A DNA stretch of 49,454 nt from Nostoc sp. PA-18-2419. Lineage in GTDB: Bacteria; Cyanobacteriota; Cyanobacteriia; Cyanobacteriales; Nostocaceae. Shown in pieces: positions 15,439-24,744 of the stretch. Under the pieces are notes generated by a model, which worked only from the letters and a program-made list of their open reading frames with translations, was not told where the DNA came from and made no database searches. The stretch is from contig NZ_SZNH01000004.1 in assembly GCF_005869855.1 (NCBI RefSeq), positions 149,433 through 198,886 on the forward strand, written 5' to 3'. Each line of letters starts with the position of its first letter. Positions within the stretch are counted from its first letter, which is position 1. A program made the position numbers and the translations under genes.

Positions 15439-17100
15439 ATGACTAATGTTCCTATTGACGGCATCAGTATCGCCAGTGAGAACTCTCACCATGAATCAAA
15501 TGGCGATTGGAAGCGATACTTTAGCTTTAGCACTGACCATAAAGTTATTGGTATCCAATATCTTGTAACCTCATTCTTCTTCTTTCTTGTCGCCGGTATC
15601 TTTGCAATGGTGATTCGGGGAGAACTGATTACACCCGAATCAGATTTAGTTGATCGCACAGTATACAATGGCATGTTTACCATGCACGGCACCATAATGC
15701 TGTTTTTGTGGACATTCCCCTCACTGGTTGGTTTTGCTAACTATCTAGTGCCATTGATGATTGGGGCGCGAGATATGGCATTTCCCCGCCTCAACGCCGT
15801 TGCCTTTTGGATGGTGCCGGTAGTGGGTATTCTGTTGATGAGTAGTTTCTTTGTTCCTGGCGGCCCAGCCCAAGCAGGCTGGTGGGCTTACCCTCCGGTG
15901 AGTCTCCAGAATCCCACCGGTAACTTAATTAACGGGCAAGTTCTCTGGCTGTTAGCAGTCGCAATATCTGGCGTGTCCTCAATTATGGGGGCAGTTAACT
16001 TTGTCACCACAATTGTGAAAATGCGTGCGCCAGGGATGACCTTTTTTCGGATGCCCTTGTTTGTCTGGGGAGTATTCAGCGCCCAGATTATCCAACTATT
16101 TGGACTACCTGCACTAACAGCAGGTGCAGTAATGCTACTGCTCGACCTCACAGCTGGTACTAGCTTTTTCGATCCTAGTAGGGGAGGTAATCCAGTAATG
16201 TTCCAACATTACTTCTGGTTCTACTCCCACCCAGCCGTTTACGTGATTGTTCTGCCTGTATTTGCGATTTTCTCGGAAATCTTCCCAGTTTATTCTCGTA
16301 AACCTCTGTTTGGCTATAAGGTAGTCGCTGTTTCATCAATCTTGATTGCAGTAGTCAGCGGCATCGTTTGGGTACACCACATGTACGTCAGCGGTACACC
16401 AGGCTGGATGCGGTTGATTTTCATGCTGACAACAATGTGTGTATCTGTACCTACTGGAATTAAGGTATTTGCTTGGGTAGCGACCATCTGGGGAGGTAAA
16501 CTACGACTGCATACACCCATGTTGTTCGCTCTAGGTGCATTAGTTATGTTTGTTTTCGCTGGCATTACAGGCATTATGCTTTCCTCTGTGCCGGTCGATG
16601 TCCACGTTAACAATACCTACTTTGTAGTGGGACACTTCCACTACGTCCTCTATGGCACCGTAACGATGGGCTTGTATGCTGGTATTTACCACTGGTTCCC
16701 CAAAATGACTGGGCGGATGTACTCCGAAGGCTGGGGTAAATTGCACTTCTGGTTAGCCTTCATCGGCACCAACCTCAACTTTTTACCCATGCACCCTTTA
16801 GGACTGCAAGGAATGCTGCGCCGAGTTGCCTCCTACGCCCCAGAGTATGCATTCTGGAATATCATCGCTAGCATCGGCGGATTTCTGTTGGGAATGTCCA
16901 CCTTGCCTTTCATTTTCAACATGGTGATTTCTTGGATGCAAGGTGAAAAAGCACCTGATAACCCTTGGCGGGCAATTGGACTAGAGTGGTTAGTATCTTC
17001 ACCGCCCCCAGTAGAAAACTTTGAAGAAATTCCCATCATCATCTCTGAACCTTACGGCTACGGCAAATCAGAACCCTTAACAGCAAACCTCCCAGAATAA
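15439..17100 (+). CDS. coxA: heme-copper oxidase subunit I
   Basis: 553 residues with 12 membrane spans. Heme ligand His83 (TMHGTIMLF), CuB ligands His264 (YSHPAVY, with Tyr268 for the His-Tyr crosslink) and His313/His314 (WVHHMYVSG), and the heme pair His399/His401 (VGHFHYVLYG) are all present. The usual D-channel Glu of HPEVY is Ala266, and the preceding residues are Tyr262-Ser263; this YS signature defines A2-type oxidases. As the catalytic subunit it reduces oxygen and pumps protons. It follows coxB by 66 bases in the same operon. Confidence 0.96.
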   Translation: MTNVPIDGISIASENSHHESNGDWKRYFSFSTDHKVIGIQYLVTSFFFFLVAGIFAMVIRGELITPESDLVDRTVYNGMFTMHGTIMLFLWTFPSLVGFANYLVPLMIGARDMAFPRLNAVAFWMVPVVGILLMSSFFVPGGPAQAGWWAYPPVSLQNPTGNLINGQVLWLLAVAISGVSSIMGAVNFVTTIVKMRAPGMTFFRMPLFVWGVFSAQIIQLFGLPALTAGAVMLLLDLTAGTSFFDPSRGGNPVMFQHYFWFYSHPAVYVIVLPVFAIFSEIFPVYSRKPLFGYKVVAVSSILIAVVSGIVWVHHMYVSGTPGWMRLIFMLTTMCVSVPTGIKVFAWVATIWGGKLRLHTPMLFALGALVMFVFAGITGIMLSSVPVDVHVNNTYFVVGHFHYVLYGTVTMGLYAGIYHWFPKMTGRMYSEGWGKLHFWLAFIGTNLNFLPMHPLGLQGMLRRVASYAPEYAFWNIIASIGGFLLGMSTLPFIFNMVISWMQGEKAPDNPWRAIGLEWLVSSPPPVENFEEIPIIISEPYGYGKSEPLTANLPE

Positions 17101-17329
17101 CCTCAGGGAAGACGCAGAGGCCCTCGGCATACCTCTGCGCTTCCCTTCGCGTGACGACAGTCGCTACAACGGGGAGCCACTCCGTTGTCCGGGTTCCCCG
17201 GCTTGAAGGAAGTGACGTGGGAACCCCCCGAAGTTCTGATCGCAGGAAGCCTCCGCTCAGACTTCTCTTTGCAACCCCCTGCCTCCCCTTTTCGTTTTAA
17301 ATTCACCCCTCAAAAACCAAACTCCACCA
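17101..17329. repeat. G/C-rich palindromic repeat between coxA and coxC
   Basis: 229 bases without a gene, much richer in G and C than the flanks. It includes foldable parts such as CCGGGTTCCCCGG and CAACGGGGAGCCACTCCGTTG (imperfect arms CAACGGGG and ACTCCGTTG). Similar elements occur at about 21120-21200 and 43839-43953. It may act on transcript stability within the operon. Confidence 0.65.
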
Positions 17330-17932
17330 ATGGACAGTTATATCAATTCCCATGAATTACACCAGACACACGCAGAACATAGCCACGATGAAGAAGGCAA
17401 TAAAATGTTTGGCTTCATTGTGTTCTTACTGTCTGAGAGCGTAATTTTTCTCAGTTTTTTTGCAGGATATATTATCTACAAAACAACAACTCCTAACTGG
17501 CTACCTGTCGGTGTTTCTGGACTAGAAGTAAAAGAACCAGCAATCAACACAGTAATTCTTGTTGCCAGTAGCTTTGTAATTTACTTAGCAGAACGCGCCC
17601 TTCAACGCCATGACTTAGTGAAATTTCGCCTATTTCTTTTGGCAACAATGGCGATGGGAACTTACTTTTTGGTTGGACAAGCAATTGAATGGAATAGCCT
17701 CGCCTTTGGGTTTACCTCAGGGGTATTTGGTGGGACGTTCTATTTACTTACAGGTTTCCACGGTCTGCATGTTTTAACTGGTATTCTGTTGCAGTTGATT
17801 ATCTTAGTACGCTCTTTTATCCCTGGCAACTACGATTCAGGTCACTTCGGTGTTAATGCAACCTCGCTGTTTTGGCATTTCGTCGATGTTATCTGGATTA
17901 TTTTGTTTATTCTCATCTATGTCTGGCAATAA
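17330..17932 (+). CDS. coxC: cytochrome oxidase subunit III
   Basis: 200 residues with five membrane spans, typical of the short bacterial subunit III. Family segments include FLLSESVIFLSFFAGY (31-46), GFHGLHVLTGILLQ (about 145-158) and FWHFVDVIWIILF near the C-terminus. It assembles with subunits I and II and supports proton uptake. It is the last gene of the cluster, 229 bases after coxA, across the G/C-rich palindromic element. Confidence 0.95.
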   Translation: MDSYINSHELHQTHAEHSHDEEGNKMFGFIVFLLSESVIFLSFFAGYIIYKTTTPNWLPVGVSGLEVKEPAINTVILVASSFVIYLAERALQRHDLVKFRLFLLATMAMGTYFLVGQAIEWNSLAFGFTSGVFGGTFYLLTGFHGLHVLTGILLQLIILVRSFIPGNYDSGHFGVNATSLFWHFVDVIWIILFILIYVWQ

Positions 17933-18164
17933 ATATTGATGGGGATATCTTGTGTATAAGTCCCCACCGCTAACTTGTTTCCCAACTGGGAAGAAGGGAT
18001 TGGCGGATGGGGAAAATCACAGCAAATTACTATATCTGCACAAAAAAATCAATGCAATAAACTTAAAAAAGTTACTATTTTAACAAAAAAACAATCTCAC
18101 AAAAAGCTTGACTATACTATTTTTTATCCCAACTTAATAATATAACGTATCTCGATTTTGTATT

Positions 18165-18190
18165 AAAAAAGGGACAGTTATATTGCCCCT
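18165..18190 (-). terminator. Rho-independent terminator of the molbindin gene
   Basis: On the minus strand GGGGCA and TGTCCC can pair (one wobble) and are followed by six Ts. It lies 23 bases after the molbindin stop codon. Confidence 0.6.
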
Positions 18191-18212
18191 TGTTTGAGAA
18201 ATTTCCCAAAAA

Positions 18213-18422
18213 TTAGTCAACAGCGATGATGACATCTGATGATTTGATGATGGCATGTACTTGTTTGCCTTCAGCAAGTTTCAAATTTTCTGCCGATGAT
18301 TTGGTAATAATAGCAGTCACCTCTACTCCTGGTGCTACTTCTACGGTAACTTCTGTGTTTACAGAGCCAACAACAACGCTTTTTACAGTTCCTTTGAGAG
18401 CATTACGAGCGCTAACTTGCAT
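18213..18422 (-). CDS. molbindin-like Mop protein (single TOBE domain)
   Basis: 69 residues, the length of a single Mop domain. The sequence SARNALKGTVKSVVVGSVN at the N-terminus and EVTVEVAPGVEVTAIITKSS in the middle match molbindins, which bind molybdate or tungstate as oligomers in the cytoplasm for storage or homeostasis. It is convergent with the oxidase cluster and has no molybdate transporter beside it. A clear hairpin terminator follows. Confidence 0.93.
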   Translation of the reverse strand: MQVSARNALKGTVKSVVVGSVNTEVTVEVAPGVEVTAIITKSSAENLKLAEGKQVHAIIKSSDVIIAVD

Positions 18423-18429
18423 TTTTTAA

Positions 18430-19277
18430 ATCTTTTAATGTTTATAACTACATAAAAATAATAACAAGTAGCTCAATAAATTTATCTGGCTACAGATAGA
18501 AAATACACGAATTTTTACTGTTTTTTAATATAGCAAATATACACACTGTTTGCCAAATTTTTTGGTAATTATATTTGATAGGCGAACTTACATGGTAAAA
18601 GACTCTAACAAAGTTTACTGAATATAATAAACAGTTTTTGCGATCGCCCAATTCTAAATAGTCTATTTTTTTACCAATTAAATTGGTGTTTTAGCACTAA
18701 GCTGGTAAATTATTAATTAACTAGGAAAAAATGCTTGAGAGACTGATTGAGCATTCAACACATTACTCAAACTAGCCCTAATAAATAGCTTTCCGATCCA
18801 AAAAACTAAGCCACTAAATTTATCACTCCTATGAATATGATTTAAAACTTTATTTCTTGCATTACCTCTAAAAATTCCTCAATTAAGTTATGGGTTCTTA
18901 ACAAATAGGAAAAGCTTGTGTATGGCATCAATAATCAAGCAATAATCAAGGGGATATTATAGGATTTTTCTACAATCGCACGAAAAGACGTGGTTTAATA
19001 GCACGCAAAAATCCTACAGTCACATCTAGCAAAGTTGTCTTGGTAGACCCAAAGAATTATGCTAAATGAGAAGTAAGGTATGAGAACAAGCCTGTGATTG
19101 AGTCAAAGCGATAAAACAGGGAGAGGGTTAGCCTCTTACAAAAAATCAGTCTAGCTTAACATTCGCGGCTTTTTGTAACAGAACCGCTATAACTAAGCTA
19201 TATAAAAGTATTCTTGACAAGCGAGGAAATCAGTTTGCAGAAGGTCAATTGCTCAGGTGTTACGAAGGATAAATATC
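18430..19277. other. 848-base spacer with an orphan coding-like fragment
   Basis: AT-rich, with HIP1-like sites and no full gene. On the plus strand the frame 18935-19069 is open without an ATG and ends NPTVTSSKVVLVDPKNYAK before a TGA; the composition looks protein-like (basic FYNRTKRRGLIARK, then beta-prone), but I cannot place it. It could be the remnant of a gene whose 5' end is lost. AAGGA at 19267 is the ribosome site of the next gene. Confidence 0.4.
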
Positions 19278-19826
19278 ATGAAAAGAGTTATTCTAGGATT
19301 TTTACCTTGGATCATTTATTCTGAGTTCGCAAATAGAGGGGAAAAGGGTATCCTCCACGGAGTAATTATTGCACTTATTTTGGCGGTGATTCTTGGACGT
19401 GATAATTTACGAAAAGGCTTCATTTTAGATTGGTGTACGATTGCCTTTTTTGCTTTCATCCTCGTCGTGGGTGTTTACTTGCAGCACCCATTTGTCACAC
19501 AACATCCCGGACTTTTTTCCGACGGAGCCTTAGCGGTGATTGCGATTGGCTCCTTGCTAGTGGGCATTCCATTTACGATCCAGTATGCTCGTGAGCAAAC
19601 GGCTCAAGAACATTGGAATAGTCCAATTTTCATTCGTGTGAATCAGATTCTTACTTTGACATGGGGAATTACCTTTGCGCTGAGTGCGTTAGCCAGTTGG
19701 TTGCTGCCACTCAGCGCCTATACGGTGCTGCACCTTGCCCTGCTTGCGATCGCCATCTTGATGACGGTGCGTTTCCCCAGTTGGTATCGCGAGCGGGCAG
19801 TAAAAAATAGGACGCCAGAGTTATAG
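19278..19826 (+). CDS. hypothetical five-span membrane protein
   Basis: 182 residues from ATG 19278, preceded by AAGGA eight bases upstream; the GTG at 19257 would add seven residues but lacks that site. Hydrophobic spans lie near 1-15, 25-40, 55-75, 85-105, 125-145 and 150-165, so four to six membrane passes. The motif PWIIYSEFAN at the N-terminus and QYAREQTAQEHWNSPIF in a middle loop are the most distinctive parts. I know similar sequences only as hypothetical membrane proteins in other bacteria. No operon partner is visible; the FTR1 permease follows after 193 bases. Confidence 0.8.
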   Translation: MKRVILGFLPWIIYSEFANRGEKGILHGVIIALILAVILGRDNLRKGFILDWCTIAFFAFILVVGVYLQHPFVTQHPGLFSDGALAVIAIGSLLVGIPFTIQYAREQTAQEHWNSPIFIRVNQILTLTWGITFALSALASWLLPLSAYTVLHLALLAIAILMTVRFPSWYRERAVKNRTPEL

Positions 19827-20019
19827 TTAACAGCTAACAGTCAATAGCCAATACAAAAAGATGTGCTTTGCTAAATGCAACGGCAGCTTAATACTCTGAT
19901 TGCGATCACTGTTAGCATAGCTTTAGCAGAAGTTTGTGAAAGGTTGTTGGAAAACTCAGCAAGTATACTCAAAACCTCCCTCTAAACTTCTGTTACTGAA
20001 ATTATCTAATTAACATACT

Positions 20020-20934
20020 ATGAATTGGAGTGCTGCATTACCAACTTTTTTTATTACCTTAAGAGAAGGTGTAGAAGCTGCTTTAGTTGTAGGAATCGTT
20101 TTTGCCTGTTTACAACAAGCTCAACAACAAAAATTGTATCGTTGGGTTTATTTAGGAGTTATTAGCGGGATTTTTGCAAGTTTTGTATTTGGTTTGCTAA
20201 TTCATTTAGGGATACAAGGATTACAGACATCTGAGCAACTATACGCACCTGTTTTTAAGCAACTTTTTGAAGTTGGATTAGGACTAATTGCGATCGCCAT
20301 GCTCAGTTGGATGTTGATTTGGATGACACGACAAGCCCGATTTCTGAAAGCAGAGATTGAAGGTTCTGTTAAAAGTGCCTTGGGCGGAAGTGATAGCGCA
20401 GGCTGGGCGATTTTTAGCTTAATTTTTATTGCTGTGTTTCGTGAAGGTTTAGAAACAGCTTTGTTTATCGTCGCTAAGTTTCAAGAAGGTTTGACACCCG
20501 TTTTAGGTGCAATGGGAGGATTAGCGATCGCATTTCTCATCGGGATACTGCTGTTTAAATGGAGCATTCGGATCAATTTGAGTCGATTTTTCCAGGTGAT
20601 GGGTGTGTTTTTGCTGCTGATTGTCTCTGGGTTGGTAATTTCTGCCCTACGCCATCTTGATGCTGCGGCGATCACTTTTAGCCAAATTAATCCCGAAGTT
20701 TTGGGCATTTGCGGACAAGGAAATACATCTTGTCTTTTAGGCCCCCAAGTTTGGGATTTATCAACTAGCTTACCTGATCGTGAGTTTCCTGGTATTTTAT
20801 TGAAAACTTTATTTGGCTATACTCAAAAACTGTATTTAGTTCAAGCTGTCGGTTATTTGCTTTTCTGGATAACTGTTGGTGGTCTTTATTTCCGCAGTCT
20901 CAGTCAACCGAAACAATTAATTACTAACTCGTAA
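20020..20934 (+). CDS. FTR1-family iron permease
   Basis: 304 residues with seven predicted membrane spans. Two REGxE iron-binding motifs are present, as in the family: REGVE at 15-19 (FITLREGVEAALVVG) and REGLE at 141-145 (AVFREGLETALFIV), each in a span and reflecting the internal duplication. It probably moves iron across the inner membrane. No oxidase or lipoprotein partner (EfeO/EfeB type) lies beside it. A TOBE-domain gene lies further upstream but is convergent and unlikely to be related. Confidence 0.93.
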   Translation: MNWSAALPTFFITLREGVEAALVVGIVFACLQQAQQQKLYRWVYLGVISGIFASFVFGLLIHLGIQGLQTSEQLYAPVFKQLFEVGLGLIAIAMLSWMLIWMTRQARFLKAEIEGSVKSALGGSDSAGWAIFSLIFIAVFREGLETALFIVAKFQEGLTPVLGAMGGLAIAFLIGILLFKWSIRINLSRFFQVMGVFLLLIVSGLVISALRHLDAAAITFSQINPEVLGICGQGNTSCLLGPQVWDLSTSLPDREFPGILLKTLFGYTQKLYLVQAVGYLLFWITVGGLYFRSLSQPKQLITNS

Positions 20935-21378
20935 TTCCTAATTATATAAAATGCAGTTCAGTTAAACATTTATTCGTTTTTTTGCGTAGGCGATTTATTA
21001 AAAATTGACTTCTACAAAGAATCTTAGCCTTAACTGAACTGTATTAAATTCTATTGCAATTCCCAGTTTGCCGAGGTGCAAAACCAATATTTTTAAACGC
21101 AGAGTAACACAGAGTCAAGCGCAGAGGTACGCAGCGAAAAGTTTGAGCGCCGGCTTCCGGCGTAGACACCCGGAGGGCGGCTTGCCGGAGGCATCAAAGC
21201 TTTTCAAGACAAAGGTTTAGCCAAATTTATTAGCAATTTACTAACTAACTGAGCAGATTAATAAATATTATATAATTCAATTACGAATTACGTTAGCGAA
21301 GCGGTAGCGATAGCGAAGCGTTAGCGACGGAGGAGCGTCGGAACGAGCGTCATTACGAATTACGAATTATTTCACCTG
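20935..21378. repeat. repeat-rich spacer before the ACC deaminase family gene
   Basis: 21100-21205 is a palindromic G/C-rich repeat (GCGCCGGCTTCCGGCGT and CCGGAGGGCGGCTTGCCGGAGG). 21284-21367 is a tandem element of GTAGCGAAGCG-like units flanked by ATTACGAATTACG copies. No gene was found. Confidence 0.7.
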
Positions 21379-22335
21379 ATGTCCTTAATACTTATTCCTC
21401 CTTTTGTACAACAAATCAATAGCGAAATTGCTCGTCAGGCTGACGTTGATTTGTTTGTACTACGCCTTGATGTGATGCATCCGTGGGTTAATGGCAATAA
21501 GTGGTTTAAGTTGAAATATAATCTTTTGGAAGCTGAGCAGAAAAATTTCACAAGGCTGCTGACGTTTGGCGGCGCTTATTCTAACCACATCTATGCAACC
21601 GCCGCCGCCGGGAATCTTTTGGGTTTTCAGACCATTGGGGTTATTCGTGGCGAAGAAAATTTACCGCTCAATCCAACGCTGAGTTTCGCTCTACAGCAGG
21701 GTATGGAGCTTGTGTACCTCTCGCGCCAGATGTATCGACAACGCAGCACAGTGGCGCTAAATGAATATCTGCAACAGCGTTTTGGCGAGGTATTTATCAT
21801 TCCTGAAGGCGGTAATAATTTAAACGGTGTGCGTGGTTGCACAGAGATAATTAGTCAAGCGATGCCTACGCCTGGCTACGCCTACGCATTTGATTATATT
21901 TGCGTAGCCTGCGGTACGGCTACAACACTAGCTGGAATTGCGCTTTCGTTGCACCAAGGACAAAAAGCGATCGCTTTTCCTGTTTTGAAAGGTGCTTTTC
22001 TCAAACAGGAAATCGAAAATATATTGACAAATTACCTCGCTTCTAGTTTACGGACTCCATATAATTCTCCCGCAGCTTGGGAATTAATGTGTGATTATCA
22101 TTTCGGCGGCTATGCAAAGGTGAATCAGCAGTTACTACGATTCAGTCAGGAATTTAGCTCGGCGCACGGCGTACCTCTCGATTACGTATATACTGCAAAA
22201 ATGTTTTATGGAGTGATGGATTTATTACAGCAGGGATTTTTTGCTAAAGGCAAAAGTTTGCTGCTGGTACATACAGGTGGCTTACAAGGTAATGTTGGTA
22301 TGGAATATAGGTTGCAGAAAATGTGTCAAATCTAA
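21379..22335 (+). CDS. ACC deaminase/D-cysteine desulfhydrase family PLP enzyme
   Basis: 318 residues, fold type II PLP enzyme. Lys41 in NGNKWFKLKYNL is the likely PLP lysine; FGGAYSNHIYATAAAG (about 70-85), PEGGNNLNGVRGCTEI and the PLP-phosphate loop CVACGTATTLAG are present, with HTGGLQGNVGM near the C-terminus. The family cleaves 1-aminocyclopropane-1-carboxylate or D-cysteine, releasing ammonia and a 2-oxo acid; which substrate applies cannot be read here. Between REGION 21859 and 21887 an in-frame stretch reads AMPTPGYAYA and matches a spacer repeat, lengthening the loop before FDYICVACGT. Activity may survive because it lies in a surface loop, but this is inference. Confidence 0.9.
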   Translation: MSLILIPPFVQQINSEIARQADVDLFVLRLDVMHPWVNGNKWFKLKYNLLEAEQKNFTRLLTFGGAYSNHIYATAAAGNLLGFQTIGVIRGEENLPLNPTLSFALQQGMELVYLSRQMYRQRSTVALNEYLQQRFGEVFIIPEGGNNLNGVRGCTEIISQAMPTPGYAYAFDYICVACGTATTLAGIALSLHQGQKAIAFPVLKGAFLKQEIENILTNYLASSLRTPYNSPAAWELMCDYHFGGYAKVNQQLLRFSQEFSSAHGVPLDYVYTAKMFYGVMDLLQQGFFAKGKSLLLVHTGGLQGNVGMEYRLQKMCQI

Positions 22336-22523
22336 AAATGTAAGTTGCTAGCTAGGTAAATAGAAATTACTAATGCAAAACAAATGCAGTTAGTTGCTAG
22401 TTATGGCAGTTATAAAAATCGGATATTATATCACAATATAACCAAAAAATATTTTTATTACTGATAATAATAAAATTTGATAATATAGATTAAAAATCGT
22501 CCCTTGTGAATGGAATCGATAAT

Positions 22524-23675
22524 ATGGCTGATACTCAGAGGGCAGGTAGATACGTAGAGCAAGTTACTGGATACAAAGCTTTTATACCTAATTCTTTGCC
22601 GCCTAAACCTAAATTATATATTGACGATGAAATGTTAGAACTTTTATCACAAGCAGATAGAGCGTTAGGTCGTTTAGATGGGTCAACAGACGCTCTACCT
22701 AATCCTGACTTGTTCGTATTTATGTATGTTCGTAAAGAGGCAGTGTTATCAAGTCAGATAGAAGGAACACAAGCTTCTTTGATAGATGTTCTTGAATTTG
22801 AATCTCATACAGTGGAACCAGACAACCCACAAGATGTAACCGAAGTTGTCAACTATATTGCAGCAATTAATCACGGACTCAAAAGATTAAAGGATTTCCC
22901 TTTATCATTGCGATTAATCCGTGAAATTCATAAAGAATTATTGAGAGAAGGACGAGGTTCTGAAAAGGAACCAGGAGAATTTCGCCGTAGCCAAAATTGG
23001 ATTGGTGAGGGAAGATGTTCTTTAAAGGAAGCTACTTATGTTCCACCTCCACCTCATGAAATGCAAGAAGCTTTGAGCAATTTTGAGAAGTTTTTACATG
23101 ACTCCGCTCCAATGCCAGCTTTAATTAAAATTGGATTAGCTCATGCTCAGTTTGAGACAATTCATCCTTTTGAAGATGGCAACGGAAGAACAGGACGCTT
23201 GCTAATTACTTTCTTACTATGTGAAAAAAATATATTAAAACGTCCGTTATTGTATATCTCTCATTACTTCAAAAAATGCCGTTTGCAATATTATGATTAT
23301 CTCCAATCTATAAGAGATAATGGAGATTGGGAAAGCTGGGTTAAGTTTTTTCTAAAAGGTGTATATGAAGTTGCTCAGGAAGCGTCTAGTGTTGCTCGTC
23401 AAATAGTTAATTTAAAAGAAGAACATCGTCAAATAGTTATGAATAAAATGGGCAATCGTAAAGCAGGAAATGCTATAGCTTTACTTGAACAACTCTATTA
23501 CAAACCAATTTTTAATATAGAAATTGCTCAAGAAATTACCCAGTTATCATATACTAATGCTAACAACTTAGTTAAAGAATTATCTACTATCAAACTTGTG
23601 CAAGAAATTACTGGAAATAAACGTAATCGAACTTTTGCTTATGAACCATACCTATCTATTTTTAGGGATTCTTAA
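22524..23675 (+). CDS. Fic-family protein (probable AMP-transferase, self-inhibited)
   Basis: 383 residues from ATG 22524 (a GTG at 22506 is possible). An N-terminal Fic_N region includes the inhibitory helix motif SSQIEG (Ser76, Glu80), the Fic core has HPFEDGNGRTGR with catalytic His214, and a C-terminal winged-helix region (about 300-383) suggests DNA contact or oligomerisation. The family transfers AMP from ATP onto target proteins; the glutamate of the inhibitory helix normally blocks ATP binding. No partner antitoxin gene flanks it, consistent with intramolecular inhibition. The preceding spacer is very AT-rich, so the gene may be laterally acquired. Confidence 0.92.
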   Translation: MADTQRAGRYVEQVTGYKAFIPNSLPPKPKLYIDDEMLELLSQADRALGRLDGSTDALPNPDLFVFMYVRKEAVLSSQIEGTQASLIDVLEFESHTVEPDNPQDVTEVVNYIAAINHGLKRLKDFPLSLRLIREIHKELLREGRGSEKEPGEFRRSQNWIGEGRCSLKEATYVPPPPHEMQEALSNFEKFLHDSAPMPALIKIGLAHAQFETIHPFEDGNGRTGRLLITFLLCEKNILKRPLLYISHYFKKCRLQYYDYLQSIRDNGDWESWVKFFLKGVYEVAQEASSVARQIVNLKEEHRQIVMNKMGNRKAGNAIALLEQLYYKPIFNIEIAQEITQLSYTNANNLVKELSTIKLVQEITGNKRNRTFAYEPYLSIFRDS

Positions 23676-23813
23676 TAAAGAAGGATTAGTATATTACTCG
23701 TTTCCATTAATTCAGCTTCTATTCTTACAAGCAACGCTGTGCGGACACAGAGTGAATAATGAAATATTTAAATGCATAATACACTGTATTATAAAAAATC
23801 TCAAAAAGTTGGT

Positions 23814-24470
23814 TTACTTTGTTGCTATGCCGATGATATGTGGACTGACAATCGGTAATTCGACTTCAAAATGCTCATAATTGACGCTGCTAAAACCTGC
23901 CTTTTCTAAGGCTATCCAAGTTTCTCGATTTGGATGACAATTATCTCCTAATCTTTTCCAAATCGGACTAATTATATTTTGCACTTTTCGTAAGAAACTT
24001 CTTTGAGGTGCGGCGATGTGTTCAATAAATAATAAGCGTCCACCTGGTTTTAGTACTCTTAAAATTGCCTGTAATGTATAGTTGATATTTGGCACTGAGC
24101 ATAAAACTAAAGTAGTCACAACTGTATCTATGCTGTTATCTTCAACGTCTAGCCATTCAGCATTACCAATGCGGAGGTCAATATTTAAACCGAGTTTTTT
24201 TGCTTGTTTTTGGAGATAGGAATGCATCTGGAGATTTGGCTCGATTCCAATTAATTCAATATTTTGAGGATAGTAGGGTAAATTAGAACCATGTCGGGGA
24301 CTAATTTCTAATACTTTACCTTGAAGATTAGCAAAAAGAGAGCGTTTGCGCTCACTTACAACTCTCTCATAAGTATTGCTCCGTTGAGCTATCATCCCAG
24401 CAAAAAGTTTTTTACCTAAATTGGCATAAATTTGATTTGGTAATTCTCTAGGTATTTGGTTTACATTCAT
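23814..24470 (-). CDS. class I SAM-dependent methyltransferase with unusual motif I
   Basis: 218 residues. The layout matches Methyltransf_11: motif I at LEISPRHGSNLPYYP (about 54-68), the acidic residue in IGIEPN, IDTVVTTLVLCSVPN as motif post-II, and LRVLKPGGRLLFIEH as motif IV/V. Motif I normally reads ExGxGxG; here the first two glycines are Ser and Arg, so SAM binding may be altered. The substrate is unknown. The gene is convergent with the Fic gene across 138 bases. Confidence 0.88.
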   Translation of the reverse strand: MNVNQIPRELPNQIYANLGKKLFAGMIAQRSNTYERVVSERKRSLFANLQGKVLEISPRHGSNLPYYPQNIELIGIEPNLQMHSYLQKQAKKLGLNIDLRIGNAEWLDVEDNSIDTVVTTLVLCSVPNINYTLQAILRVLKPGGRLLFIEHIAAPQRSFLRKVQNIISPIWKRLGDNCHPNRETWIALEKAGFSSVNYEHFEVELPIVSPHIIGIATK

Positions 24471-24655
24471 TATCCGCTTCCTATTTTTGAGGCTATAAAT
24501 TTGTGTGTAGATTAACTATTTACAGCCTCAAGATATAATATTTATTTTTATAAGACTTCACCCATCTGACTCACCTGATTGGGTGATTTTCATCAATTTA
24601 GATGAATATGACTTGCTATACCAATCTGATTTGATTTTTCTAAAAATCTCAATAA

Positions 24656-24683
24656 GGTGCGTTAGCCTCCAGCGTAACGCACC
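24656..24683. repeat. 9-bp inverted repeat
   Basis: GGTGCGTTA and TAACGCACC around a ten-base loop, a palindrome type scattered in cyanobacterial spacers. It lies between the methyltransferase start and the 24745 gene and lacks a T-run. Confidence 0.8.
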
Positions 24684-24744
24684 AAAACCTTCGCACTATT
24701 CAATCATCTAGTTTTTTATTTGGAATTCCTGCAACCAAATTGGA

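Noticed and set aside
23596-23880. 94-residue plus-strand frame across the Fic and methyltransferase ends
   Set aside because: It overlaps two well-supported genes in another frame and has no recognisable domain.
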